From Sipunculus nudus (lineage: Eukaryota > Annelida > Sipuncula > Golfingiida > Sipunculidae): DNA of 64,000 nt. This document shows positions 1 to 10,737 of the stretch, one piece after another (position 1 is the first letter of the stretch; every line of letters starts with the position of its first letter). Below the pieces are notes generated by a model, which saw only the letters and a program-made list of their open reading frames with translations, was not told the origin of the DNA and did not search any database. Location: assembly GCA_026874595.1 (NCBI GenBank), contig CM049319.1, forward strand, positions 57,608,917 to 57,672,916. Direction: 5' to 3'. A program made the position numbers and the translations under genes.

Positions 1-319
1 TTTTTTATTGGCTCAGTATTTGCTTTGTTTCTCCATCTTTCTGCCTGTTTTAAATATTTAATGTTCATGAATAAACTTTTTTTTTTATAAGCACTGTTGA
101 ATTAAATTTCATATCCTGTATGTATATTCAAGGGTGTTGTAACTCTCACCATCCCCTTCTTCATCCCGCTGAGGCTTTGCTCCTTGGCACTGTGAACAAT
201 AGTTCTATGGCTATAGCATAAAATTTAATAATTAAAGAAAATATCCACAGAGAGACAGAGGCGTTGTAACTCTGATCATAACACAACACCCCCCCCCCCC
301 CCCCAATCAAGTCATTGCA

Positions 320-1152
320 CCTGTGGAGTGGGGACGTTATGGCAACTGTATACATATCATAAAATTGATAAAAAAGGTTTACCAAATAAATTGGATCTCA
401 TCAGACAAATGTGTAAACTGTTGAACTGTCAACAGCTTATCAAAAATGTAACCAATGGAAAGGCATGGTCAGATCTCAAATATTATTTGCAACATTTTCT
501 TCAATCATATAAACCAACCATGGCCCAAATTACCTATTCCTCTCAAAGTTTATCTACATTTCATCATATTTTTTAATATTTTAACCTTCTAGGTGGTTCA
601 GTACTGTTGACCATTTGTCCATAGGTACCTATGTACATGCCAGAAATTATGTCAATATTGTGTAATATGTAGACGTGAGGGTCATCAAAATAATGTACCT
701 TGTCAAGACCGATCTTGTCAAGATATCATGTCATACAGTCACAAATTCATAAATCCCCTCATCAGCATAGTTTTTCATAACCTTGTATCTGTCAAATTGA
801 AATCTTGCAGTTTTCCATACACTATAGATCCTTCATAAAAAATAGCCTTATCATCATTATACCACTGCTTAGTATACTGTCATTGAATTCATATTTGCTC
901 TATTAAATTGTTTTTTTTTCGACCCCTCCCAAATAAATAAAAATAAACCACTATATTTTACTCCATATTAATCCATCAGTCAGATTATTTCATATATCAT
1001 TTACTCACATATTACATTATATTCCTTTATTAAAGCCCTGGACATGACCATGATATTCATAAGCTTTTTCTACTCAATATAGTATAACAATGGTGATACA
1101 TTTATAGTCCAATCATAATCAGCTGAGCGCCGTGACCCATGGGTCCCTTGTT
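320..1152 (-). mobile_element. Partial copy of the CAAGGG/CAGCTGAGC element family
   Basis: Read on the minus strand it begins at 1152 with CAAGGGACCCATGGGTCAC and GCTCAGCTGA, the 5' terminus shared by many elements here. The body from 1152 down to about 720 matches 63616-64000 almost base for base, so the window opens and closes with the same family. The part at 320-600 resembles the internal segment at 12400-12690. No coding capacity is visible. A poly-C run lies at 290-304. Confidence 0.65.
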
Positions 1153-3104
1153 TTGTCATGAAAGCCTGTGGAGTGATTGTTTCAGTAAAATGTTACTTAT
1201 AAAAAGAGTTAAGTTAAACTGCATTAGAGGAGTATTCAGAGCCATTTAATCATCCTTCTTTCTTAATGTATCTTAAATTTAGATTAATTGATATGACACA
1301 TGCAGTATGCATGGGTATGAATTAATTTAATTATGTATATATGCGTTTTATATAATAAATCAGCAAATATGGTAGAGTGGTTACACAGCCTCAGGTCCTT
1401 TATAACCAAAACATGTGTGTAGTTATTGCTAATAATACATTTATGTAATAGTTATGTAAATAAATGGTTTTTAAATGTCGTATCCAACTGCACACTAATA
1501 CAAGTTGGCATAATTTGTGTTACATATACAGAATGTACAAAATCATTTTTTGAGTACTTCACAATGGTAGCAGCTTAATCAAATCTTAATTCCATTCATT
1601 TAGATACCTATTATATACTCCATAATTTACTGAGGTCCTTATTTCTGAGTACCAAAATGTTAAAAGTTCAGTTACACAATTCTGTAAGGAACTGTACTGC
1701 ATAAACATATAGAGCAGATGAAAACACAAATGGTTCCAAATATTTGCTTCATATTTGCAAATCTGAAATTTCGCAATTTCTCCATTTTTAATGTTTCTCA
1801 AGGGTTTCAGTTTCACGATCTCACCACATAGTCACCAGAACCTATGTTAAATCTTTGGTAAAGCCATACCTATGTGTATTAAAAATGAGAATAAGTCATG
1901 AGTTTGTAATATTCTACTCGTATAATAATGGGCCATGGATATACAGCACAGGCAGATCAGTTCAAATTAAAGGGAACCTGGTACCTGCATGGATGTTATA
2001 TATTATAACATTTCTCACTGGTATAACCTATTCGCATACAAGAATTAGTTACACTAAACAAAAAGGACATACTCAATTGGCCAATCATTCCCCAGGGTTT
2101 CATTTTCGCGATAAATTTGCATTTGTGAATATCACTAAATTAAAACCCTAGCAAACAAAAAGGCAACCACAATATGCTGTTTAAATCCCCTCTGAAGCTT
2201 CTCCTTGGCTTTCTATTAAAATAATCAATATCTCAAGTGAATTGGGTGATCAGAAAAAAAAGCAATTTCTGCCAGAGAGCACAAGCACATGGTTACCATG
2301 TCATCTATCTCCAATTAAATACAATATGCAGATTTCAAATGAGGTGTGATTACCTTTAAACCAGTTCGATATATAAATATAAGTATTAAAGTCAATGTTC
2401 CCTTTAATTCAGAAAAAAATCATTTTATGGACCATATTGAATTCTATAAATATTCAAATATTTTGAAACTAATGTCCTAGTATTAGTATTATTGAGGCAG
2501 CATACTATATAATATATTTTACAAACGTTTCAAGCATTACTGCCATCAGAAGTTAACAATGGTGCAAATCTTTAATGAATAATTTATATCATAAACCTAA
2601 GAAAGTTACCCAGTGCTTCACTTAGCTGATGTTCTACGGTGATCCCTTACATATGATTATGGAGTCTACCATCTACTCTATATAATGCATGCAAGCATGC
2701 ACCTTATTGTATAAATGTGTCAATTTTCATTCTGAATATAGATAGAGCTCCCTGTGACCTCACAGCATGAGATCATGTGTGAACTCACTGTGAGTCCACA
2801 GTCCTGATGATTATAATCATCTTAGCTTAAGACATTTAATATTTTGAACCTTTCCTGAAATAGTCCTACCTTTCAGAATAACAGGGGGTGGTGGAAGCAG
2901 CGAGTATTAGCAATTGCCAATTTGTCAGCAACTGTCCAAAGTCAGAATGAAGTGTACTGTCATTATTTCAGACATAGGGTCTGTTATAGGACTTTGCTAT
3001 GTTATAGTTGCTCTATTTACTATTACTATTACCGGCGTACTTTCAATTTCTGATATTACTGCTGTTAATAATAGGCCTACCACATTTTACCTACTATTAC
3101 TCCA
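1153..3104. other. AT-rich stretch with no recognised gene
   Basis: I see no exon, RNA gene or clear repeat array here. The only open frames are short and carry no recognisable domain. If ACP1 starts upstream of the window, this is intronic; otherwise it is intergenic. Confidence 0.5.
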
Positions 3105-5252
3105 AGGCCAAAAAAAAGCAAAATGTATGGTTCTTGAAGGTACCCCCCAGAATAATCAAAAATATAATACAAAACCTCCAATATCTTGATAATTAATGCA
3201 TGGATTGTCATGAATCTTGTCTTGAATATTGACCATGACTAGTTATGTCAGTTCCAGAAAAAAGTTGTGGCGCCACCTGTATTTTTTGTTATTTTAACCA
3301 ATATTTTTCTATTTTTTTTACTATAAAATGACAACAATCATGTCAGTTTCTCAGCTGTTATTACATCTAGTGCCCCAAAACCTGGTGTTTTATTGATCAC
3401 AATTGGATGCCATATAGTTATCACCCTGTCTGTCTGTCTCTTTGTCTGTCTGTCTGTCCATTCGTCCATCCACACAAATTTGTTTTCAGATGATATCTCC
3501 AGGTTGTATTGACACATGGATTTCAAACTGACTTATGTAGACTCACTAAAGCAAGAACCTATATGATTTTGGAGTCACTAGGTCAAAGGTCAAGGTCACA
3601 GGACTCACTTATTTAAAAAGATTATGGCTGCATTTTAAGCCAAGCTTTTCATCCCTAACTTTCCATTTTACTCATTTAGCTGACTTGCCAGTACGGGGAG
3701 AGCATAAATGACTTTGGGGTCACATGGTCAAAGGTCAAGGTCACAGGAGCCATCTGTTCAGAAATTAGTTTCAAGATGATAACTCCAGTTTAGTTTGACA
3801 TATTGGTTTCAAACCTAACTTATATATGACTCACCACTGAAGTAAGAACCTTGTAAATTTTGGGGTCCAGCGGTCAAAGGTCAAGGTCACAGGACTCATT
3901 TCTTTAAAAAGAATGCATATGCATTTGAAGCCAAACTTTTCATCCCAAACCTTCCATCTTCAAGATATTGCTAACCTGCCAATAGGGAAAGATTCTGTTC
4001 AATTTTGGGGTCACGAGGTCAAAGGTCAAGGTCACAGTACCCACTTATTTAGAAAGATTGTGGATGCATTTTAAGCCAAACTTTTCATCCCCAAACCTTC
4101 CATCTTGCACATATAGCTGAACTGCCAATAGGGGAAGAACCTGATTGATTTGGGGGTCACAAGGTCAAAGGTCATGGTCACAGGGGCCCATATGTTCATA
4201 TTTTTATTCTGGATGTTAACTCCAGTTTTGATTGACATATTGGTTTCAATTTTGACTTAAATATGACCCAACAATAATGTAAGAACCCTTTTGATTCTGG
4301 GTCATAAGGCCAAAGGTCAAGGTCACAGGACCCACTTCTTTAAAAGAATGCATATGCATTTGAAGCCAAACTTTTCATCCCAAACCTTCCATCTTCAGGA
4401 TATTGCTAACCTGCCAATAGGGGAAGATTCTGTTCAGTTTTGGAGTCATGAAGTCAAAGGTCAAGGTCACAGTACCCACTTATATAGAAAGATTGTGGAT
4501 GCATTTTAAGAAACCAAACTTATCATCCCAGACCTTCCATCTTGCACATATAGCTTAGCTGCCAATAAGGGAAGAACCTAACTGATTTGGGGGTCACAAG
4601 GTCAAAGGTCATGGTCACAGGGGCCCCATCTGTTCATATATTTGTTTCTGGATGACAACTCCAGTTTGGATTGACATATTGGTTTCAATTTGTTACTAAT
4701 ATATGACCCACCAATAACCCACCAACATCTTCCAGATGTTGCTCACCTGCCAATAGTGGAACTAACTTATGGATTTTGGGGTCACAAGGTCAGAGGTCAA
4801 GGTCATGGGGGCCATCAATCCACATTAGTTTCCAGATGATAACACCAGTTTGGTTTGAAATATTGGTTTCAAACTTGACTTATATAGTTTTTGGAGGGGG
4901 GGGGGGGGCTTAACTGGGGTCATGAGATAAAAGGTTAAGGTCACAGGACCCACTACTTCAGAAAGATTGTGGATGCATTTTAAGCCAAACTTTTCATCTC
5001 AATCCTTCCATCATCAACATGTGGTGCACCTGCAAATAGGGGAAGTTTCCTTTTAATTTTGGGGTCACAAGGTCAAAAGCAAAGGTCACAGGGCCCATCT
5101 ATTCACAAATTAGTTTATGGGTGATAACTCTGGTTTATGTAGATAGGTTGGCTTCAAACTGATCACAGGACCAATATTTTGGAAAACCTCATAAACTTAT
5201 ATCCTTATAGACAAATGCAGCTGAGCATCAAGACCCATGATTCCCTAGTTTT
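3105..5252 (-). mobile_element. AGGTCA-array element, reverse copy
   Basis: The minus-strand 5' terminus near 5252 is the CTAGGG type, followed by a CAGCTGAGC relative at about 5218-5228. The body holds a box close to AGGTCAAAGGTCAAGGTCA about every 145 bp (near 3590, 3728, 3871, 4017, 4162, 4308, 4452, 4599). A (GTCT)n run lies at 3427-3460 and the palindrome-like GTGGCGCCACC at 3268. It matches the reverse complement of 23158-24696 but appears cut off at about 3105. No coding frame is visible. Confidence 0.7.
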
Positions 5253-5284
5253 TTGGAGGGGGGGGGGGGGGGGCTTAACTGGGG
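4887..5284. repeat. Direct repeat with poly-G core flanking about 330 bp
   Basis: A stretch of about 34 bp (TTTTTGGAGG, a long G run, then CTTAACTGGGGT) occurs at about 4887-4920 and again at about 5250-5284. The two copies differ mainly in G-run length. Confidence 0.65.
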
Positions 5285-5697
5285 TATCTTCTATTATCAG
5301 TATTAATTATATAGGAGGAGATGGTATATAAAATAACTTTATTCAGGGCTCCCACAAGGCTTCTGCAGTAATTTAACAGTCCCTGATTTCTTGTGACAAA
5401 AATGTATATTAATACAATGTGATTTCATTTCTAGAAGACAGAAAATGGCTTACTTAAGTTTAGTTAAGATAACAGCTTTTTTTGTAAACTGGGGTATCTT
5501 CTATTATCAGTATTAATTATATAGGAGGATATGGTATATAAAATAACTTTATTCAGGGCTCCCACCAGGCTTCTGCAGTAATTTAACAGTCCCTGAGTTC
5601 TTGTGACAAAAATGTATATTAATACAATGTGATTTCATTTCTAGAAGACAGAAAATGGCTTACTTAAGTTTAGTTAAGATAACAGCTTTTTTGTTAA
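5281..5697. repeat. 210-bp tandem duplication upstream of the first ACP1 exon seen
   Basis: Two near-identical copies start at 5281 and 5491 with GGGGTATCTTCTATTATCAG. They differ by a few substitutions and small indels, so the duplication is recent. It lies about 150 bp upstream of the exon at 5850, inside the presumed intron. No open frame or RNA motif was recognised. Confidence 0.85.
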
Positions 5698-5849
5698 GAT
5701 TTAAGTTGGACCTATTTGCAAAGACAGGCAAGTACGAGCCCACTTTTGGTTGCCCTACCATAATTTTTTGGAATTTTTAATTGCCCCATTGCAAGCAGTT
5801 TACTGTTATTATCAAACTCTGTATTTGAGGACTGTTTGTGTGTTGACAG

Positions 5850-5963
5850 TGGCATATAGACAGTGCAGCCATTGGGCCGTGGCATGTGGGAGGAGGACCT
5901 GACAGGAGATGTATGAACATCCTGAAGAGAGAAGGCATCGACTATAAGCACAAAGTCAGACAG
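5850..5963 (+). CDS. ACP1: ACP1 exon a (38 codons, phase 0/0)
   Basis: Acceptor ...TGTTGACAG and donor CAG|GTACAT. It encodes WHIDSAAIGPWHV through KHKVRQ, the segment after the P-loop exon in vertebrate ACP1. Confidence 0.92.
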
Positions 5964-7721
5964 GTACATCACATAGCCCATTTATATATTAAAAGTCAAA
6001 TATATATATATAGGACTTCATAATTCATTAAGCCAAAAAAAAATTAAAGGAATGGTTCTCAAGCACCACCCACGTCAATTTTAACCTCACACATCAAAAA
6101 CTTTTATTTTCATTTTCATTTTTCAAGAAGATAAATTAATACAGTTTTGATAAGATATCCTTTGTGATGTAGTTCTTTTACCTATTTAGCAAAATTATCC
6201 TGTTATTTTTATGCTTTTACTACCCTTTTCCATACTTTTAAAAGGATTTTCCTTTTTCTTTTTTTAAAGAAGTCTGCTAAGTGCTCCTTTGATTTTCTTT
6301 TTGCAGCTGACACCCAAGGACTTCACAACATTTGATGTTATTTTTGGAATGGATGAGGATAACATTAGGTAAGGCAAACAGAGTATGAATTAATTAATAA
6401 AGCTGAGCAAATTTTATGATTAATCGAATGATCAATGACAAAGTCATGCTGTTTAAATAATAAATAATAACTAATAAGGACTTTCATGAAATTCACCATA
6501 TAACTAATAACCAATAGATAATCTTGAGTTCAGTTATAGGCAAATTCCACACATATGTTATAAGGTCAGAGGTCACATGGCTATGCGATAACATACCAGG
6601 AATATGATGGATTTGAACAAAACTCAATAGAAATGTTAACCAATATAATATCTAACGTAAATTCCATTGCCAGCAAAATCCATGCATATTTAATGAGGTC
6701 AGGGGTCACCAGACTTTGGCGGAACCATTATGACTTAGTAAAAATCTGATGATTTTTCATAAAACTCATTATGAATATTTACCGAAAGAGTTTCTCACCT
6801 AAATTACATTCTAGGTAAAATTCATGCACATTTAATGAGGTCAGAGGTCCCCCGATACTTGCAACAGGCATATTTTGCACAATTTCAGTACAATTGTTAT
6901 TTCATCTCTTTCAGTGATCTAAAAGATATGGCACCAGATGGAGCCACAGCTGAACTAAAACTGCTGGGAGAATATGACCCTCAGAAGGAACTAACGATCA
7001 GAGATCCATACTATGTAAGTACTGTAATATCCATGTCGGTACTATTTTTGGCCCTTTTTAGGAGGGTATGTGTTCATCCTGTTTTTGTATGTTGTCCACT
7101 AAAAAAACTTGAGCAATCATGAACAGAAATCTCATGAATATTTTGGAAAGAACAAGCAACATCATCGAGGAATATTCATAAATATATGTTCACTTGCGCA
7201 CAAATGAACCTGGGAATATGGGCCTAATAAGTGATGCTAACACAGGGTGGAGGCTTGCATTCCTTAGAATGCAGAATTCTAGTTTTCAACTTTTTTTCTC
7301 TAATCGTGATAATTATGTATTTCTCAGGTCAGTGCTAAAGATTTAGGCACCTACCGATTTTATTTGTAGCTTATATCAGTTGCAATGGTTTACAGAAATT
7401 TAAACAAGACTTGTAATCAAAGAGTCACACAAGCAGGTTTTGAATTATATTCTAAAATACTTACAGTAAAACAAATTGTTTATTGATCAAACATTCTTCA
7501 TATGTATGTGTCACTGTATGGCTTTTCTGTATAAGACTGTTAGAGAATGAGACAGTTTTGGAATCCACCATCTTTGCAGGTGAGGTTTATTTATACATCT
7601 AATTGTAGATATGTAAGAATCATCATTTTCCTTGCAGGGAGATGTGGAAGATTTTGAGACCGTTTATAAACAAGTGATTCGCTGCTGCAGAGGCTTCCTG
7701 GACTCTAAAAAATCTAAGTGA
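5850..7721 (+). CDS. ACP1: Low-molecular-weight protein tyrosine phosphatase, 3' four coding exons
   Basis: The product is a small cytosolic phosphatase that hydrolyses phosphotyrosine through a cysteinyl-phosphate intermediate. Four exons join in frame: 5850-5963, 6307-6368, 6915-7014 and 7638-7721, giving 119 residues to the stop at 7719-7721. Seen: WHIDSAA near the start, FDVIFGMDEDNI, LLGEYDPQK, and the DPYY motif holding the general-acid Asp and regulatory tyrosine pair, then DFETVY and CCRGFL. Animal family members are about 155-160 residues, so about 40 N-terminal residues with the CX5R P-loop nucleophile are missing; no such exon was found in 1-5849, so it probably lies outside the window. 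The first exon resembles the tryptophan-containing one of the two alternative vertebrate ACP1 exons. Confidence 0.92.
6307..6368 (+). CDS. ACP1: ACP1 exon b (phase 0/2)
   Basis: Acceptor TTTTTGCAG and donor TTAG|GTAAGG. It encodes LTPKDFTTFDVIFGMDEDNI and shares a Ser codon with the next exon. Confidence 0.93.
6915..7014 (+). CDS. ACP1: ACP1 exon c (phase 2/0)
   Basis: Acceptor CTCTTTCAG and donor CTAT|GTAAGT. It encodes SDLKDMAPDG through TIRDPYY, including the conserved DPYY loop with the proton-donating Asp. Confidence 0.95.
7015..7637. other. ACP1: Last ACP1 intron with a dispersed repeat
   Basis: Between exons c and d. The part at about 7055-7285 looks like a diverged dispersed repeat: its end (GGCTTGCATTCCTTAGAAT near 7251) recurs at about 9694-9714. 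No gene was seen in it. Confidence 0.5.
7638..7721 (+). CDS. ACP1: ACP1 terminal coding exon
   Basis: Acceptor TTCCTTGCAG, then GDVEDFETVYKQVIRCCRGF and a Lys-rich tail ending in TGA at 7719-7721. The CCR-F motif and ending match the family C terminus. Confidence 0.95.
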   Translation, partial: GDVEDFETVYKQVIRCCRGFLDSKKSK

Positions 7722-10165
7722 ACAAGAGAGATTATGTCAAGATCTACGTGGTGATATTTGGAAAAAAAGTAGCTGTACATTTCACAGGCATCTTGTATAC
7801 ATGACGCTCTAGGATTGGTACAAGAAAATTGTTGAGCTACTTGTCGCCTTTTTAAGAATGGAAAGCCATGTCATATTTTCCAAATACAAGCTTACAATAC
7901 TGGTTGTGCTAATTTAGTTGCAGCAACATTTAAAATTAATACACCAAGGCCTCTTGACTGTGTTTATCAGAGTTAAAAACATTTATAGTGGCACACAAGT
8001 TAGGGCAATTGTTCAGTGTTCACTAAAGGATACTTGTATTTCCTGTCCAATTTATTAATAGCATTCCTGGGGTATCTGAAAGGGACCCACCATTGTCCAG
8101 ATATGGCAGGGACCACATTTTTCAACCAGGAACTTGGAGAACCTGATAAGGAGTTTTTGCTCCAATATTGCATGTGTATCAGGCTCCACTTAACTGTTTG
8201 TCTGTAGTTCTTTGTTCTGGGCCCTGTTTCCTGGATCAATCCAGAAGTTCAGATCACAGGGAAGGGAATGTCATATGTACACCAAACTTTACACATACAA
8301 GCTATCCTATATATATTTAAAGTATCTACTGTCTTTCCATATCTAGATTTTATTATTTCTCAGTATTTAAAATGCATATGCTTATTGTATTTAATATTTG
8401 GATTATTTGTAATATCTCATTGGTCCTTGAATGTTCAGTTTTAAAATTTGAGATACATAAACCAGATTAGATCAAGTACATGTACTGTAAGTTTTATGAG
8501 GTTTCATCAAGTAGTTCAGATGATATATATAATTATTTGTTTTTAGAAACACAGCTTTGTGTCATCAGGTTAGCCATGTGGCCCTCAGCAAGGGATACTT
8601 CATTCAGGTCCGCACAGCACTTATTTAATAACCTGTCCTGTATGGAGGTCCAGATGTATCAGATGACCAAACATTAGATGTGATCAAAAGCCAGCCTGTC
8701 TTCTTTGTGTTTGTAATACAGCCTTGCTGCACATGCATTTGAATAATGTCTTATGTGCATCATGCCAACCTTTACAATCAATCCAGTTTCTAGACCAGTT
8801 TATATAAAAGACTTGTAGCGCATATAATACAAATACTATACATGTACGCTAAACTGCTAAGTATTAGCAGTTCAAATGCAACGTGATGTTCTTTATTTTG
8901 CTTCTCAGGAGAACAGGTAATTTGTTGGCTTAAATCTGTGCTTCAAGAAATATATTTCATGGATATGGGGTTTGCTTTCATTGTGGGATAGGTTTTCAGG
9001 ATGTTGTAAACAAGAGGAAGTCCATTCAGATTTAATTTTCCTGTTGCAGGTGGGGTTTTAATGTAATAATACTTCACAATCACCAGATGTACCAGTATGG
9101 ATAGTTGTTGACTTATATTTAAAAATAATTAAAATATCTAACATGTACTGTTTCATAAAAAAAAGGAATATAAAGCTGAATTTTGTGATATTTTAGCAAA
9201 TGCAAATATGTGTCATACAAGGAGATGTGTCGCTGCATCCTAGTGCCGTTTCATTGATTCAGCCAGTTTGTTTGACCTTGAAACCTCAGTTGTGTGAAAG
9301 AATGCAAGGCACAATTATCCTGATACAAAGGCAAAATATTTGCAAATAATTTGATATTTTAGGTCATTATTTTGTATGAATTTGTACATATCAAGATTAT
9401 GAAATTTTATGAAAATTTCAGTGGCAAAAAAAAAGGTAACCTTCACATTATTTAATTACATGATACTTATAACCAAGATAAGCTGAAAGTGGCAACTAGA
9501 AAATATTCCTTGGCTGAATGTTCATTACAAGGGTTTTCACATGTAAAGGGTTCCAAACTCACTGGCATAATTTTCATATTGGCCTTCCAGTGTACTTGCA
9601 AATCTTAGTCCTTAATGCTCTGTATGAAACAAAGGAATTCAGATTCTGCTCAATACTAATAACCCCTCACACATTTTTAAATGCAAACACATGGTGGCTT
9701 GCATTCCTTAGAATACAGATGTCATGATACACAAGAGGGACTTACTTGCATCAGCTACAGATTGCTTATGTGATTGTCAAAGGCATATTTCAAGGTTAAG
9801 CGCATAAAGATTTAAATTTTATATACCATGTATTTATACATATTGCCATGGGCAATAGTGAATTGATATGGTGCTGAATAAATGCAGTATACTATTATTA
9901 TCTGCTTACTTTAACAGAAATAATTTGCTGTCAAACAGATAAGTTATGGGGATGCAATGTGTAACAGTGCAGCCTTTACTTAACAAGAATAGGATATTAT
10001 CATTGAGAGAAAGATGCAGGATTCTGAGATGGTTTTGGCAACTCTTAAGGCAAAAGCCTTAAATTGATGCATGTGACATACAGGTAGTGTACTTTTTTTC
10101 TTCAGGATGTGTGTGACATTGAATTATCCCTAGTACGTCAACAGTACGCTTTTAATAAACATGAT
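7722..10165 (+). other. ACP1: ACP1 3'UTR candidate region
   Basis: No other gene follows the stop codon on this strand for more than 2 kb. AATAAA signals at 9877-9882 and 10154-10159 are plausible 3' ends; which one is used cannot be told from sequence. An end copy of the repeat seen in the last intron lies at 9690-9720. Confidence 0.5.
9877..9882 (+). terminator. Candidate polyadenylation signal for ACP1
   Basis: AATAAA 2.15 kb after the stop codon, followed by AT-rich sequence. A second AATAAA lies at 10154-10159. Confidence 0.35.
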
Positions 10166-10737
10166 TTAAACTGCTGTGTGAGGTTTTCTCTGAATTCCAT
10201 GCTTTTGGGAAGCAGGTTTAGAGGCAAGAAGAAGGTAATTAAATTTTGAAGGATCTCCTATTACTGTGGGTTTGCATGAAAGCATCACCAAATACTTGCA
10301 TGAAAGGTGTGTGTTTGCATGAACTGGAGACCTGGGCCAGGAGGCTAGATCTGGATTAAAACTGCTACTGACAGGCGCGTTACAAAAAGGCTTTTACAAA
10401 AAGTATGCACCAGACTCTTGGTCTGTTACAATGTGAAACTAGATATTTCTTGGCTCTGCAGGTGCCAGAGTATCCCCAGACATAGTACGCCCCCCCCCCC
10501 CCTTTAAGAATAGGCCCCTCTTTTTAGCAGCATATACTGACACTTGGCAAGCAATTATTGTTTCTTTCATCTATCAATCCACAATCTTTTTGAAGATGTT
10601 GGTCCTGTGACCTTGACCTTTGACCTCATGACCCCAAAATCAATTGGGGTCTTGCTTTTTCAGTGGGACATATATAAGTCAATTTTGAAATCTATACATC
10701 AATAAAAACAGGAATTAATATCCAGAAACTAATTTTT

